Positions 1 to 8,983 of a stretch of 32,822 nt of DNA are shown one piece after another. The position numbers and the translations under genes were made by a program. Positions within the stretch are counted from its first letter, which is position 1; each line of letters starts with the position of its first letter. The notes under the pieces are model-generated. The model did no database searches, had not been told where the DNA came from, and worked only from the letters and a program-made list of their open reading frames with translations. The DNA is taken from contig JAUSDQ010000328.1 in NCBI GenBank assembly GCA_030650525.1, positions 1 through 32,822 of the forward strand, written 5' to 3'. The DNA comes from Sulfuricaulis sp. (GTDB taxonomy: Bacteria; Pseudomonadota; Gammaproteobacteria; Acidiferrobacterales; Sulfurifustaceae).

Positions 1-1
1 A

Positions 2-913
2 AGTGTAAGCAGATATTTGATCATGGTGAGCGCCTGCTTGTGGATGTCTACCCAGGCGGCGGCTGAATCCCTCAAGCCTTTCATTCTGGGCGATGCACCG
101 CCCGGCGATCTCAAGTTGGCGACGGAGGCAGTGAAGACGAAGCTGACGCAGCAGGGGTTTGAGATCGTCGGCAGTTATTCGCCGTTTGCCGGCGCTATGG
201 TGATTTGCGTCACCAACAACGATCTGAAAACGGCGGCTGCCAAGGTGCCCAACGGCGGGTTCGGCGCCGCCCAGCGGGTCAGCGTGACCGACGTGAAAGG
301 CAAAATCCAGGTCGCGTATGTGAATCCGATTTATCTCGGCACGGCATATGGCATGGGAAAGCTTGAAGATATCTCCGCCAAGCTGAAGGCTGCCCTGGGT
401 GCCGTGAAGTCATTTGGTTCGGAAAAGGGGATCGCGGAGGAAAATCTGGCACCGGGCAAATACCGTTACGCGATGTTCATGCCGTATTTCGCGGATGTCG
501 ATCATTTCAAGGAGCACCCCGATTACAAAACCGCGGTTGAAACGGTGGAGAAGAATCTGGCCGCGGGCGTGGGCGGCACCAAGAAAGTTTATCGCATTGA
601 TTTTCCGGGCAAGGATATCAGCGTGTTTGGCGTGGCGATCGCCACGGGAGACGGTGTTGACAAGGGCAACAAGGATACCGACAAGGAAATAATCGATATC
701 GTCGATTTTACCGATCTAAAGCATACTGCCTACCTGCCTTATGAGCTGATGGTGAGCGGTAATAGCGTGATCGCGTTGCGTGCGCGTTTTCGTATTGCCT
801 TGAATTTCCCTGACACGAAAATGTACGGCGAACATGGTTTTACCAAGATCATGACCGCTCCCTGGGGTATCCAGTTGGCGTTGGAAGCCGTGGCTGGGTT
901 CAAGCGCCAATAA
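2..913 (+). CDS. Exported protein of unknown function (5' end cut by window)
   Basis: I do not recognise this protein's function. The frame is open to the left edge of the window. The first ATG (base 23) would give a signal peptide with no basic residues, whereas the codons before it add an Arg next to the hydrophobic stretch LIMVSACLWM. The true start is therefore probably just left of the window. A signal peptide ending near AAAES suggests export to the periplasm. The mature part, about 280 residues, is soluble and mixed alpha/beta. Its first half (GFEIVGSYSPFAGAMVICV, then a stretch with NPIYLGTAYGMG) faintly recalls DUF302-like proteins, but I cannot confirm that. There is no catalytic signature. 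The gene is followed by a strong terminator, so it ends its transcript. Confidence 0.75.
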   Translation, partial: SVSRYLIMVSACLWMSTQAAAESLKPFILGDAPPGDLKLATEAVKTKLTQQGFEIVGSYSPFAGAMVICVTNNDLKTAAAKVPNGGFGAAQRVSVTDVKGKIQVAYVNPIYLGTAYGMGKLEDISAKLKAALGAVKSFGSEKGIAEENLAPGKYRYAMFMPYFADVDHFKEHPDYKTAVETVEKNLAAGVGGTKKVYRIDFPGKDISVFGVAIATGDGVDKGNKDTDKEIIDIVDFTDLKHTAYLPYELMVSGNSVIALRARFRIALNFPDTKMYGEHGFTKIMTAPWGIQLALEAVAGFKRQ

Positions 914-960
914 GGGTGGTTTAAAACGGTTGCTTGCCTCCGCAGGTTAGGCGGAGACAC

Positions 961-991
961 ATCAGACACGCCTCGGCGTGTCTGATTTTTT
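961..991 (+). terminator. Rho-independent terminator
   Basis: A perfect 10-bp stem (TCAGACACGC with GCGTGTCTGA) closes on a CTCG loop and is followed directly by six T residues (986-991). It lies about 50 bases after the stop codon of the exported protein. A smaller hairpin (CTCCGC/GCGGAG, 938-956) lies just upstream. This is the clearest intrinsic terminator in the window. Confidence 0.9.
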
Positions 992-1095
992 GTGGATGTT
1001 CACCGCATTCACGCGGCTGGCCGCCAAATCCATCAAATCGCGTCCGGCTGAAAATGATCTAAACTAAACACAGACCTCACCTACCCAGAGTGACG

Positions 1096-2265
1096 ATGTC
1101 CGAAGCCACCCATCCGAAAAACAGTGCTGCCACTCCCCCGGGCGGCGATGCCGGCAGCGCGATCGCCACGATCAGCGGAACAACGGACCCGCTCAAGCTC
1201 TTGAGCCAGGTGCTGGCGCATGCTGTGCGTGTCGGCGCCTCGGATATTCATCTGCGCACCCGTAACCATCCGATCCTGAGAATCGATGGCAATTTGCTGG
1301 CGTTGCGCGAGATACCGCCTTTACCGCCGGATTTTATGGAGCGCTTGTCGCGCACCATGATGTCGGCACGGCTGCTGGCGCAGTTTGAACAGGCTCATCA
1401 GGTAGACCTTTCCATCGGCTTCAAGGACATCGGGCGCGTGCGCGCTAACATTTTTTTTCAGCGCGGTTCGATCGGCATGGTGCTGCGCGTCATCAGCACC
1501 AAAATCCCATCACCCGAAGAATTGTTCCTGCCAGAGATCGTAACGGATTTCACGAAACTGGAGCGCGGTCTGATATTGCTGACGGGCTCGACCGGCTCCG
1601 GAAAATCCACCACTCTGGCCTCGCTTATCAACAGTATCAATCTCGTGCGCAGCGAACATATCATCACCATCGAGGATCCGGTCGAATTCCTGTTCTCCGA
1701 GAAGCGCTCGATCATCACCCAGCGCGAAATCGGGATTGACACCAATACGTTTGCCGATGCCATGCGCGCCGCATTGCGCGAAGACCCGGATGTGATCCTG
1801 CTGGGTGAAATGCGCGATCCGGAAACCATTGACACGGCGATGACAGCGGCGGAAACCGGTCATCTGGTATTCTCAACGGTGCATTCACCGGGGGCGGCCG
1901 AGACGATCTCACGCATCGTCACGAGCTTCTCGCCCGAAGCGCAGGTCGGTATCCGTGCCAAGCTGGCGCAGAATCTGCGTGGGGTGGTGAGCCAACGGTT
2001 GTTGCCGCGCAAGAACGGCCAAGGCCGTATCGTGGCGTGCGAAGTGATGACGGTGTCGGCGCTCTCGCGTGAATACATACTGGACCCGATCAAGATCAAG
2101 GAGCTGGCCGACCTCATCCGCAAGGGAACGGTGGCCGAGGGCATGCTCAGTTTCGATTCGTCCCTGCTCAATCTGGTCAAGCAGGGGCTCATCGATGAAG
2201 AAACCGCTCTGTTCTACGCGACCAGCCCCACCGACCTCAAGCTCAAACTGCAAGGATTCACCTAG
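1096..2265 (+). CDS. Type IV pilus twitching-motility ATPase, PilT/PilU family
   Basis: A hexameric cytoplasmic secretion ATPase of the PilT/PilU family, which powers pilus retraction. In 389 residues the signature boxes occur in order: Walker A GSTGSGKST (about 164-172), Asp box TIEDPVEF (191-198), Walker B DVILLGEMRD (232-241) and His box TGHLVFSTVH (254-263). The N-terminal PAS-like region (SDIHLR, about 49-54) is typical. The C-terminus (SFDSSLLNLVKQGLIDEETA) resembles the PilU-like tail more than classical PilT, and the length is closer to PilU. I therefore do not choose between the two. The ATG at 1096 is preferred over a GTG two codons upstream; neither has a clear ribosome binding site. 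No other pilus gene is in the window, so partners must lie elsewhere. Confidence 0.93.
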   Translation: MSEATHPKNSAATPPGGDAGSAIATISGTTDPLKLLSQVLAHAVRVGASDIHLRTRNHPILRIDGNLLALREIPPLPPDFMERLSRTMMSARLLAQFEQAHQVDLSIGFKDIGRVRANIFFQRGSIGMVLRVISTKIPSPEELFLPEIVTDFTKLERGLILLTGSTGSGKSTTLASLINSINLVRSEHIITIEDPVEFLFSEKRSIITQREIGIDTNTFADAMRAALREDPDVILLGEMRDPETIDTAMTAAETGHLVFSTVHSPGAAETISRIVTSFSPEAQVGIRAKLAQNLRGVVSQRLLPRKNGQGRIVACEVMTVSALSREYILDPIKIKELADLIRKGTVAEGMLSFDSSLLNLVKQGLIDEETALFYATSPTDLKLKLQGFT

Positions 2266-2341
2266 ACTTTACCGGGCGCGATGGTGGCGTCAGTATCCGC
2301 ACGGCCAGTTTCACCGTAATCGAGTATCCATGGCACGGCCT

Positions 2342-2370
2342 TTGTGTTGAAATGCGCCGTCTTGCATAAT
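2342..2370 (+). promoter_or_regulatory. Possible sigma-70 promoter for the LysR gene
   Basis: TTGTGT (2342-2347) and CATAAT (2365-2370) are separated by 17 bases and lie 45 bases before the LysR start. The -10 box matches five of six consensus bases, but the -35 matches only its TTG. No hairpin terminator is visible between the pilus ATPase and this site, so read-through is possible. Confidence 0.3.
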
Positions 2371-2414
2371 AAATTCTTGCCGGCAAACGGCTTAAACGTG
2401 GATGAGATAATCGG

Positions 2415-3320
2415 ATGGCGGATAGAAGACTGCAGGTATTTCACACCGTCGCGCGGTTGTTGAGCTTCACCAAGGCGGCCGAGACGTTGCACATGACGCA
2501 ACCCGCCGTGACCTTCCAGATCCGCCAGCTCGAGGAGTATTTCAACACGCGGCTGTTCGACCGCACCCACAACCGCATCAGCCTCACCGCCGCCGGTGAG
2601 CGCGTATTTGAATACGCGGAACGCATCATCACGCTGTATGCCGAGATGGACAACCGTGTGCGTGAGATGACGGGGGATGTCAGCGGTATTCTGATCATTG
2701 GCGCGAGTACCACGATCGCGGAATACATGCTCCCGAGCCTGCTCGGCACATTCAAGGAAAAACACCCCGGCATTAATATCCGCCTCAAGGTCTCGAACTC
2801 CGAAGGTATCGTGCACATGGTCGAGGACAATTCCGTGGACGTGGGTATTGTCGAGTCGCCTATTTCAAACAAGAACCTCGTGGTCGAGGTCTGTTGGCAC
2901 GACAAGCTCGTGTTCATCTGCCCGCCACAGCATCCGCTGGCGAAGAAGTCAAAGATCATCGTTAAGGATCTGCCCGGCCTGCCGTTTGTCGCCCGCGAAG
3001 AAGGCTCCGGCACGCGCGAGTTCATCAGCGACTATCTCGAGAAAAACAATATGCAGTTTTACGATCTTAATATCAATGTTGAAGTGGGTAATCCCGAAGC
3101 CGTCAAAAGCGCGGTCGAGGCGGGGCTGGGCGTGTCCATCGTCTCGCAGGCGACGGTCGTGAAAGAATTGAAGCTCGGCACGCTGGCCGCGATCCCGCTC
3201 GAGCCACAGCTCGAACGGCCGTTCTCCATCGTTTTCCAGCGGCAGAAGTTCCGGTTACGCGCCGTGGAAGAATTCATGGATTTTGCCCACGAACATTGTG
3301 AAAAACGTTCCGCGCAGTAA
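2415..3320 (+). CDS. LysR-family transcriptional regulator (CysL/CbbR-like)
   Basis: A DNA-binding transcriptional regulator of 301 residues, the usual LysR length. The N-terminal winged helix-turn-helix (about 5-63) shows the family pattern SFTKAAETLHMTQPAVTFQ followed by QLEEYFNTRLFDR. The rest is a type 2 periplasmic-binding-protein fold that would sense a small effector (about 90-295). The effector-domain stretch REEGSGTRE is typical of the CysL/CbbR/YeiE branch, whose members control sulfur, carbon-fixation or anion-related genes. The target here is not evident. No divergent neighbour is present, which is unusual for LysR genes; the gene reads the same way as its neighbours. It is followed after 35 bases by a small gene that is probably co-transcribed. 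Confidence 0.9.
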   Translation: MADRRLQVFHTVARLLSFTKAAETLHMTQPAVTFQIRQLEEYFNTRLFDRTHNRISLTAAGERVFEYAERIITLYAEMDNRVREMTGDVSGILIIGASTTIAEYMLPSLLGTFKEKHPGINIRLKVSNSEGIVHMVEDNSVDVGIVESPISNKNLVVEVCWHDKLVFICPPQHPLAKKSKIIVKDLPGLPFVAREEGSGTREFISDYLEKNNMQFYDLNINVEVGNPEAVKSAVEAGLGVSIVSQATVVKELKLGTLAAIPLEPQLERPFSIVFQRQKFRLRAVEEFMDFAHEHCEKRSAQ

Positions 3321-3355
3321 TATAAAAAACCATCGACGCGCCTCGGTGACTGTCC

Positions 3356-3742
3356 GTGCCAGACGATATTGAAAAACGCCTTACTGACATCGTTCAGCGG
3401 CTCCCCGCCGCGCAGGCCGCGGCGTTGTTGGAGTTTGCCGAGTTTCTGCTGATACGCCATGGAACGGCCGGTGTGGCGGCAACGTCGAGCGTCACCGCCG
3501 TCGAAATTCCCGCACCGCTCGATATTTCCCGTCCCACCGAGGAGAGCGTCGTCAAGGCGGTCAAGCGCTTGCGCGCGACTTATCCGATGCTGGATGTGAG
3601 GAAACTGCTGAATCAAACCTCAGATCTCATGACTGAGCATGTGATGAAGGGGCGGGAAAAAACCGAGGTGATTGAGGAGCTGGAAATTCTGTTTCGCTCG
3701 CATTACGAAAAGTTGACCGGGAATAATAATAAAGATGAATAA
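3356..3742 (+). CDS. Small conserved-type helical protein of unknown function
   Basis: A soluble 128-residue protein. The N-terminal 30 residues (IVQRLPAAQAAALLEFAEFL) resemble the start of DUF2281-like or VapB-like antitoxins, in which LPxxxxxxLLxFxEFL is typical, but no toxin gene follows. The middle is Ala/Thr/Val-rich and probably flexible. The C-terminal half is charged and helical. The start is a GTG with a poor ribosome binding site; no ATG is available before residue about 85. It lies 35 bases after the LysR gene in the same direction and is followed by a hairpin. Function is unknown. Confidence 0.7.
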   Translation: MPDDIEKRLTDIVQRLPAAQAAALLEFAEFLLIRHGTAGVAATSSVTAVEIPAPLDISRPTEESVVKAVKRLRATYPMLDVRKLLNQTSDLMTEHVMKGREKTEVIEELEILFRSHYEKLTGNNNKDE

Positions 3743-3750
3743 TAATGTAG

Positions 3751-3782
3751 GGCGGGTTAGGCGGTTTTTGCCGTAACCCGCC
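3751..3782. repeat. Palindromic repeat between convergent genes, possible terminator
   Basis: GGCGGGTTA (3751-3759) pairs with TAACCCGCC (3774-3782), with a further GGC/GCC step inside and T-rich loop sequence. It is preceded by GTA, giving the GTAGGGCGGGTTA pattern of a widespread intergenic repeat. It lies between two convergent genes and could act in both directions, but neither side has a good T-run. The last bases of the window (32804-32822, tgtagggcagacac) look like the start of a related element. Confidence 0.6.
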
Positions 3783-3852
3783 GAACAAAGGTCCTTATCA
3801 GTTTGGCAACCTAAATGATTAATTTTTCGCGGCTTTGCATTGAAGATTTAAA

Positions 3853-5244
3853 TCACAGGATTTCCGACGCGTAATCCGCCAACCGTGAGCGCTCACCGCG
3901 CTGCAATGTGATATGCCCGCTGTGCTCCCACTGCTTGAAGCGGTCCACGACGTAGGTGAGGCCCGAAGTCGTTTCCGTCAAGTACGGCGTGTCGATCTGG
4001 GCGATATTGCCGAGGCAGACGATCTTGCTGCCGGGGCCGGCGCGGGTGACGAGGGTTTTGATCTGGTGCGGACTCAGGTTCTGGGCTTCGTCGATGATGA
4101 GGAATTTTTTCAGGAACGTGCGGCCGCGCATGAAATTGAGCGACTTGATGCGGATGCGGCTGCGCAACAGGTCATGGGTGGCGGCGCGGCCCCAGGCGCC
4201 GTGTTCCTGGGTCGCGGTTTCCTGCAGCACGTCGAGGTTGTCTTCCAGCGCCCCCATCCACGGACCCATCTTCTCCTCTTCGGTCCCGGGGAGGAAGCCG
4301 ATGTCCTCGCCCACCGGTACCGTCATGCGTGTCATGATGATTTCCGCGTAGCGCTTGGTCTCCAGCGTTAACATCAATGCCGAGGCGAGCGTGAGCAGCG
4401 TCTTGCCGGTGCCAGCCTGGCCGAGCAGGCTGACGAAATCCACCTCCGGGTCCATCAGCAAATTCAACGCGAAATTCTGCTCGCGGTTGCGGGCGTGGAT
4501 GCCCCAGACTTTGTTACGCTCCGAGCCATAGTCCTTGATGACCTCGATGATGGCCGCGTCATTCTCGATGCGCCGCACCACGGCCTCGAAGGGACGCTGC
4601 TCATTGCTGTACAGGAACAGGTTAGGCAACCAGGCGCGCGCCTTGGGTCCGCGCAGGCGATAAAACGTGCGACCTTCTTCTTTCCAGGACTCCATGTCTT
4701 TGCTGTGCTTTTCCCAGAAGTCTGCTTCCAGTTTCTCCGTCCCGGTATAAAGCAGATTGGCATCGTCCAGCACCTGATCGTTGGTGTAATCCTCGGCCAG
4801 GATGCCCAAGGCCCGCGCCTTGAGACGCAGGTTGATGTCTTTGGTGACCAGGATGGCCTGGCGGTCGGGATGACTTTTACCGAGATCGAGCGTGATACCG
4901 AGCAGATCGTTGTCCGTGCTGCGGCTCGAGAGGCCGAAAGGCAACGGACTGCGTACCGCCTCCATGTGGAAATACAGGTGACCGGTTTCGATGTCTTTCG
5001 AAACCGAGGGAAGCTTTATACCGTGGCTGATGTCACCGTTGGCTTTTTCGACCAATTCATCCAGCAGACGGCTGACCTGACGCACGTTGCGCGCCACTTC
5101 CGACATGCCGACCTTGATATTATCGAGTTCTTCCAGCACCACGATGGGGATGTACACATCGTGCTCTTGGAAGCGCAGTATCGAGGCCGGGTCGTGAACG
5201 AGAACGTTGGTGTCGACTACGAAAATCTTCTTTTTAGCGGTCAT
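3853..5244 (-). CDS. PIN domain plus PhoH-type ATPase (PhoH2-like RNase/helicase)
   Basis: A 463-residue fusion of an N-terminal PIN nuclease domain (about 6-155) and a C-terminal PhoH ATPase (about 245-460). PIN acidic residues are visible: D11 in VVDTNVLVHD, E39 in VLEELD, D111 and D113 in STDNDLLG, and D136 in VTKDIN. The ATPase has Walker A GQAGTGKT (275-282) and Walker B FLIIDEAQN (381-389), then an SF1-like ending (LQRGERSRLADYASEIL). PIN-PhoH proteins of this layout are reported to unwind and cleave RNA in an ATP-dependent way. The start ATG shares bases with the TGA stop of the peroxiredoxin gene (ATGA, 5241-5244), so translation is probably coupled. It is the last gene of the minus-strand operon. 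Confidence 0.93.
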   Translation of the reverse strand: MTAKKKIFVVDTNVLVHDPASILRFQEHDVYIPIVVLEELDNIKVGMSEVARNVRQVSRLLDELVEKANGDISHGIKLPSVSKDIETGHLYFHMEAVRSPLPFGLSSRSTDNDLLGITLDLGKSHPDRQAILVTKDINLRLKARALGILAEDYTNDQVLDDANLLYTGTEKLEADFWEKHSKDMESWKEEGRTFYRLRGPKARAWLPNLFLYSNEQRPFEAVVRRIENDAAIIEVIKDYGSERNKVWGIHARNREQNFALNLLMDPEVDFVSLLGQAGTGKTLLTLASALMLTLETKRYAEIIMTRMTVPVGEDIGFLPGTEEEKMGPWMGALEDNLDVLQETATQEHGAWGRAATHDLLRSRIRIKSLNFMRGRTFLKKFLIIDEAQNLSPHQIKTLVTRAGPGSKIVCLGNIAQIDTPYLTETTSGLTYVVDRFKQWEHSGHITLQRGERSRLADYASEIL

Positions 5245-5732
5245 TTATCTTTTGATGCGGGAGTTTGTAGTTTCTTGATCTCGGCGATCACCTCATCCAC
5301 GTGTCCTTTAACCTTGACGCCGCGGAATTCGCGGCGCAATACGCCGTCCTGGTCGAGGATGAAGGTGCTGCGGTCGACGCCGAGATATTTCCTGCCATAA
5401 AGGCTCTTTTCACGGATCACGTCGAACAGCTGGCAAAGTTTTTCATCTGCATCGGAGATAAGCTCAAAGGGAAACTTGAGATCGGCCTTGAACTTCTCGT
5501 GCGAGGCCAGGCTGTCGCGCGAGACACCGTAGACGGCGGTCTTGAGTTTCTGGAACTGGCGGTACTGATCGCGGAAATCCTGGCCCTCAAGGGTGCAACC
5601 CGGGGTATTGTCCTTGGGGTAAAAGTACAGCACCGCACACTTTCCCTTAAGGTCATGCAGGTGCAGGGTCTTGCCGCCGGTGGCCTGAACGGCTGCGTCG
5701 GGGACGGGTTTTCCAATTGCCGCTTTTTTCAT
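5241..5732 (-). CDS. bcp: Thioredoxin-dependent peroxiredoxin, Bcp/PrxQ type
   Basis: Reduces hydrogen peroxide and organic peroxides in the cytoplasm. The 163 residues have the usual Bcp/PrxQ fold: FYPKDNTPGCTLEG holds the peroxidatic Cys46, and R121 of DRSTFILDQDG is the typical later-position arginine. In E. coli Bcp the resolving cysteine lies five residues after the peroxidatic one. Here that position is Gln51, so the classical resolving Cys is absent. Cys32 and Cys100 are the only other cysteines. The enzyme may work as a 1-Cys peroxiredoxin or use Cys100. It lies 74 bases after the ribonucleotide reductase gene and overlaps the PIN-PhoH start by four bases. Confidence 0.93.
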   Translation of the reverse strand: MKKAAIGKPVPDAAVQATGGKTLHLHDLKGKCAVLYFYPKDNTPGCTLEGQDFRDQYRQFQKLKTAVYGVSRDSLASHEKFKADLKFPFELISDADEKLCQLFDVIREKSLYGRKYLGVDRSTFILDQDGVLRREFRGVKVKGHVDEVIAEIKKLQTPASKDK

Positions 5733-5806
5733 GGAGCCTATCTGAAACTTTGTTCGCGGATTGTATCGGGATGCGGCCCCGGATAACAGCGAGCGCAGGA
5801 CCGCCG

Positions 5807-7630
5807 TTAATCCGCCTCGCGTTCGGCGTTGCAGCAGTGCGGCGCAGATTCGCCGGCGCTCTCGCCCCGCAGCACCTCGCCGGTAACGGGATTGGGGCGG
5901 AACGTGGTGCAGCCCTTGAGACCCATGCGATAGGCCTGCGCGTAGATTTCCTTGAAATCGTCAAACCGATAATCGCGCGGGACATTGATGGTTTTAGAAA
6001 TGGAATTGTCCACGAAAGCTTGCAGAGCGGCCTGCATCTCGAGATGCGCCGTCGGCGCCAGCGAGCGCGTGTCGACGAACATGGCGGGCAACTTTTCCTC
6101 GCCGTGCGTTTCGCGCCACCGGCGCAAGGCATAATCGGTCAATTCATGTTCGGTGTAAGTGCCGTCCAGTTCCAGCACGCGCCGGGTGAGGCTGTACTCG
6201 TACACCGGCTCCAGGCCGCTCGATATATTGTTGGCCAGCAGGCTGATGGTGCCGGTCGGCGCGATGGCGGTCAGGTGGCTGTTGCGCAGGCCATGTCGGC
6301 CGATGCCCTCCTGGATGTCGGGCGGCAGTGTCTGGAAGAATTTGCCATCCAGGTATTTTTCACGCTCGAAGAACAGGAACACGCCTTTTTCCTTCGCCAG
6401 CTCGATCGAAGTGCGGTAGGCCGTGTGACAGATCAGCTGCATGATGCGTGCGGCCAGCGTGCGTGCCGGTCCCTCGGCATAGTGCAGGCCGAGCATGACG
6501 AGCGTGTCCGCCAGCCCCGTGAGGCCGAGCCCGATGCGCCGCGAGCCGCGCGCCTGCGCCGCCTGTTCATCCAGAGGGAACAGCGAGGCGTCGATGACGT
6601 TGTCCATCATGCGCGTGGCGATGGCGGCGGTTTGCTCGATGCCGTCCAGATCCAGGCGCGCCTGGTCGCTGAAAGGCGCGTGCACGAACGCGGTCAGGTT
6701 GATCGAGCCGAGATCGCAGGCGCCGTACGGCGGCAACGGAATTTCGCCGCAGGGGTTGGTCGCGCTGATCTGCTCGCGATACCGGAGATTGTTGAATTCA
6801 TTGATGCGGTCAATGAACAGCACGCCCGGCTCGGCGTATTCATAGGTGGCGTGCATGAGCCGGTCCCACAGTTCACGGGCGCGCACGCGCCTGGCAACGC
6901 GGCAGCGCACCGGTTCAGGATGGCCCGACCAGTGGCGCATGATGGTTTCGAATTCAATCGAAGCGCCATCTTCCAGGGGAAATACCAGCGCCCAATCCTG
7001 GTCTTGGCTCACCGCTTCCATGAAAGCATCCGTGACCAGCACCGAGAGATTGAAATGCCGCAGCACGTGGCGGTCGCGCTTGGCGTCGATAAATGCCTCG
7101 ATGTCGGGATGATCGCAGCGCAGCGTCGCCATCATGGCGCCGCGCCGTGCGCCGGTGGAAAGCAGTGTCCCGCACATCGCGTCCCAGATCTGCATGAATG
7201 ACACCGGACCCGAGGCCACGGTGCCGACGCTTTTGGCTTGGGCGCCTTTCGGTCGCAGCGTCGAGAAGTCGTAACCCACGCCGCCGCCTTGCTGCATGGT
7301 GAGCGCGCCTTCCTTGAGGCCATCGAAGATGCTGTCCATCGAATCCTCGATCGTGCCCATGACAAAGCAGTTGAAAAGCGTCACGCGCCGGCTGGTGCCG
7401 GCGCCGGCCTGGATGCGCCCGCCGGGGAGAAATCTGAAATTTCGTAATACTTGGTGGAAGCGTTGCTCCCATTGGGCGCAGTCGCCTTTTTCCACGTCGG
7501 CGAGGGCGCGCGCGATGCGCCGCCAGGTGTCGTCGACGGTCCGGTCGTGCACGACATCGCCGTCGCGGAAACGGTACTTGCTGTCCCAGATATGTCGGGA
7601 AATCTCGGTGATGAAGGGATCGTCAGCCAT
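5807..7630 (-). CDS. nrdJ: Adenosylcobalamin-dependent (class II) ribonucleotide reductase
   Basis: Converts ribonucleotides to deoxyribonucleotides using a B12-generated radical, so it needs neither oxygen nor a small subunit. The active-site set is present in 607 residues: Cys88 (LFNCFVMG), the NPCGEIPL signature (Asn292, Cys294, Glu296) and Cys305 (GACDLGSINL). TGTISLLA and a CC pair (599-600) near the C-terminus fit redox shuttling. There is no N-terminal ATP cone and no long C-terminal zinc region, so this is the compact form, similar in size to the NrdJ/NrdZ group. The start lies six bases after the pncB stop, indicating one transcript. The long open frame antisense to it is a shadow. 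No nrdAB or nrdDG gene is in the window, so I cannot say whether this is the only reductase. Confidence 0.95.
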   Translation of the reverse strand: MADDPFITEISRHIWDSKYRFRDGDVVHDRTVDDTWRRIARALADVEKGDCAQWEQRFHQVLRNFRFLPGGRIQAGAGTSRRVTLFNCFVMGTIEDSMDSIFDGLKEGALTMQQGGGVGYDFSTLRPKGAQAKSVGTVASGPVSFMQIWDAMCGTLLSTGARRGAMMATLRCDHPDIEAFIDAKRDRHVLRHFNLSVLVTDAFMEAVSQDQDWALVFPLEDGASIEFETIMRHWSGHPEPVRCRVARRVRARELWDRLMHATYEYAEPGVLFIDRINEFNNLRYREQISATNPCGEIPLPPYGACDLGSINLTAFVHAPFSDQARLDLDGIEQTAAIATRMMDNVIDASLFPLDEQAAQARGSRRIGLGLTGLADTLVMLGLHYAEGPARTLAARIMQLICHTAYRTSIELAKEKGVFLFFEREKYLDGKFFQTLPPDIQEGIGRHGLRNSHLTAIAPTGTISLLANNISSGLEPVYEYSLTRRVLELDGTYTEHELTDYALRRWRETHGEEKLPAMFVDTRSLAPTAHLEMQAALQAFVDNSISKTINVPRDYRFDDFKEIYAQAYRMGLKGCTTFRPNPVTGEVLRGESAGESAPHCCNAEREAD

Positions 7631-7636
7631 GGTTCG

Positions 7637-8983
7637 TCAATTTTGTATGACTCCGCGGTCCACCGCCACTGCCAGTTCGCGCAGCGCCGGTGCGACGCTG
7701 ACGGGGTAGGGCGGCGCGTCCTCGAGTTCGCGCAAGTGGCGCGGCAGCCGCTGGAGTTGCTCCGCCGCGCGCCGGCGGCTGTCCTCGAGCGTTTCCGGTT
7801 GGTTCACGCGCTTGCCGTTTCGCATCATCGGCCGGATCAGAGCCTCTCCCGGTTGCAGATCGGTTTCGAGCGTGAGCACGTCGCCGGTCATGACGCCGCT
7901 TGCGTCAAATGCGCGATACACCTGTTTGCGCCCCGGCCAGGTGGACTTGCCTTCGGAGCGTTTGCGCCGCGCACGCCCGGCATATTCCTGCAGCTTGTAC
8001 GCACAGTCGAGGTACGGCGCATCGGCCGAGGTGGCCATGCTCGTGCCCACCCCGAAGCCGTCAATGGGCGCGCCCTGTGACAGGAGGTTTCGCAACGCAT
8101 ATTCATCGAGGCTGCCGCTCGAGAAAATACCGATTTCCTTCAGTCCCGCGGCGTCCAGAATCCGGCGCACGTTATGCGCATGGAGCGCGAGATCGCCGCT
8201 GTCGATACGGACCGCCTTGACGGTAATGCCGGCTGTCTTCAGTCGCGGCGCCAGCTGCACCACCTTGTGTGCCGCGGCCTCCGTGTCATACGTGTCGATG
8301 AGCAGCGTCACGTTCTCCGGCTGCGCGCGGGCAAAGCGCTCGAAGGCATGCTCCTCGGAGTCATGCGCCTCGATAAACGAATGTGCCATGGTGCCGAAGG
8401 TGGGAATGCCGAAGTCGGCACCCGCGAGGACATTGGAAGTGCCATCGAACCCGGCGATATAACTGGCACGCGCGGCGAACAGCGCTGCCTCGGCACCGTG
8501 CGCGCGGCGCATGCCGAAGTCCACGAGCAGTTTCCCCGGGGCGGTTAACACCGCGCGCGCGGCTTTCGATGCCACCAGCGTCTGGAAATGCAGCAGGTTG
8601 ATGATCCGGCTTTCGACGAGTTGCGCCTGGGCGATGGGTGCCGTCACGCGCAGAATCGGTTCGTCGGCGAAGAACAACGTGCCTTCCGGCATGGCATGCA
8701 CGTCGCCGGTGAAGCGCAGTTTGGCGAGTTGATCGGGAAAGTCCCGGCTGAAGCGCCCGCTGTTCCGCACCCAATCGAGTTCGTCCCCGGTGAAGCGCAG
8801 GTTTTCGAGGAATTGCAGCACCTGATCGAGCCCGGCCGCCATCAGAAAATTGCGGTTCCGCGGCAGCCGCCGGACAAAAAACTCGAAGACGGCGATATCG
8901 TTCATCCCCTGCGCGAAGTACGCCTGCAGCATGGTGAGCTGGTACAGGTCGGTGAGCAGGGGACTTTTCCGGGGTTCGATCAT
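7637..8983 (-). CDS. pncB: Nicotinate phosphoribosyltransferase
   Basis: Joins nicotinate to PRPP with ATP to make nicotinate mononucleotide, the entry step of NAD salvage. The 448 residues match the NAPRTase family: an N-terminal substrate region with LLTDLYQLTMLQAYF, a central barrel with FGTMAHSFIEAH carrying the histidine expected to be phosphorylated, then VRIDSGDL and GFGVGTSMATS for the phosphate site. The start overlaps the stop of the upstream nicotinamidase gene by four bases (ATGA, 8980-8983). The two genes therefore make a coupled pair that turns nicotinamide into nicotinate mononucleotide. The stop is six bases before the ribonucleotide reductase start. Confidence 0.96.
   Translation of the reverse strand: MIEPRKSPLLTDLYQLTMLQAYFAQGMNDIAVFEFFVRRLPRNRNFLMAAGLDQVLQFLENLRFTGDELDWVRNSGRFSRDFPDQLAKLRFTGDVHAMPEGTLFFADEPILRVTAPIAQAQLVESRIINLLHFQTLVASKAARAVLTAPGKLLVDFGMRRAHGAEAALFAARASYIAGFDGTSNVLAGADFGIPTFGTMAHSFIEAHDSEEHAFERFARAQPENVTLLIDTYDTEAAAHKVVQLAPRLKTAGITVKAVRIDSGDLALHAHNVRRILDAAGLKEIGIFSSGSLDEYALRNLLSQGAPIDGFGVGTSMATSADAPYLDCAYKLQEYAGRARRKRSEGKSTWPGRKQVYRAFDASGVMTGDVLTLETDLQPGEALIRPMMRNGKRVNQPETLEDSRRRAAEQLQRLPRHLRELEDAPPYPVSVAPALRELAVAVDRGVIQN

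Noticed and set aside
5717-7201. 494-residue open frame on the plus strand
   Set aside because: It is antisense to the well-supported class II RNR gene, with Arg/Gln/His/Val-rich composition typical of the shadow of a GC-rich gene and no domain.
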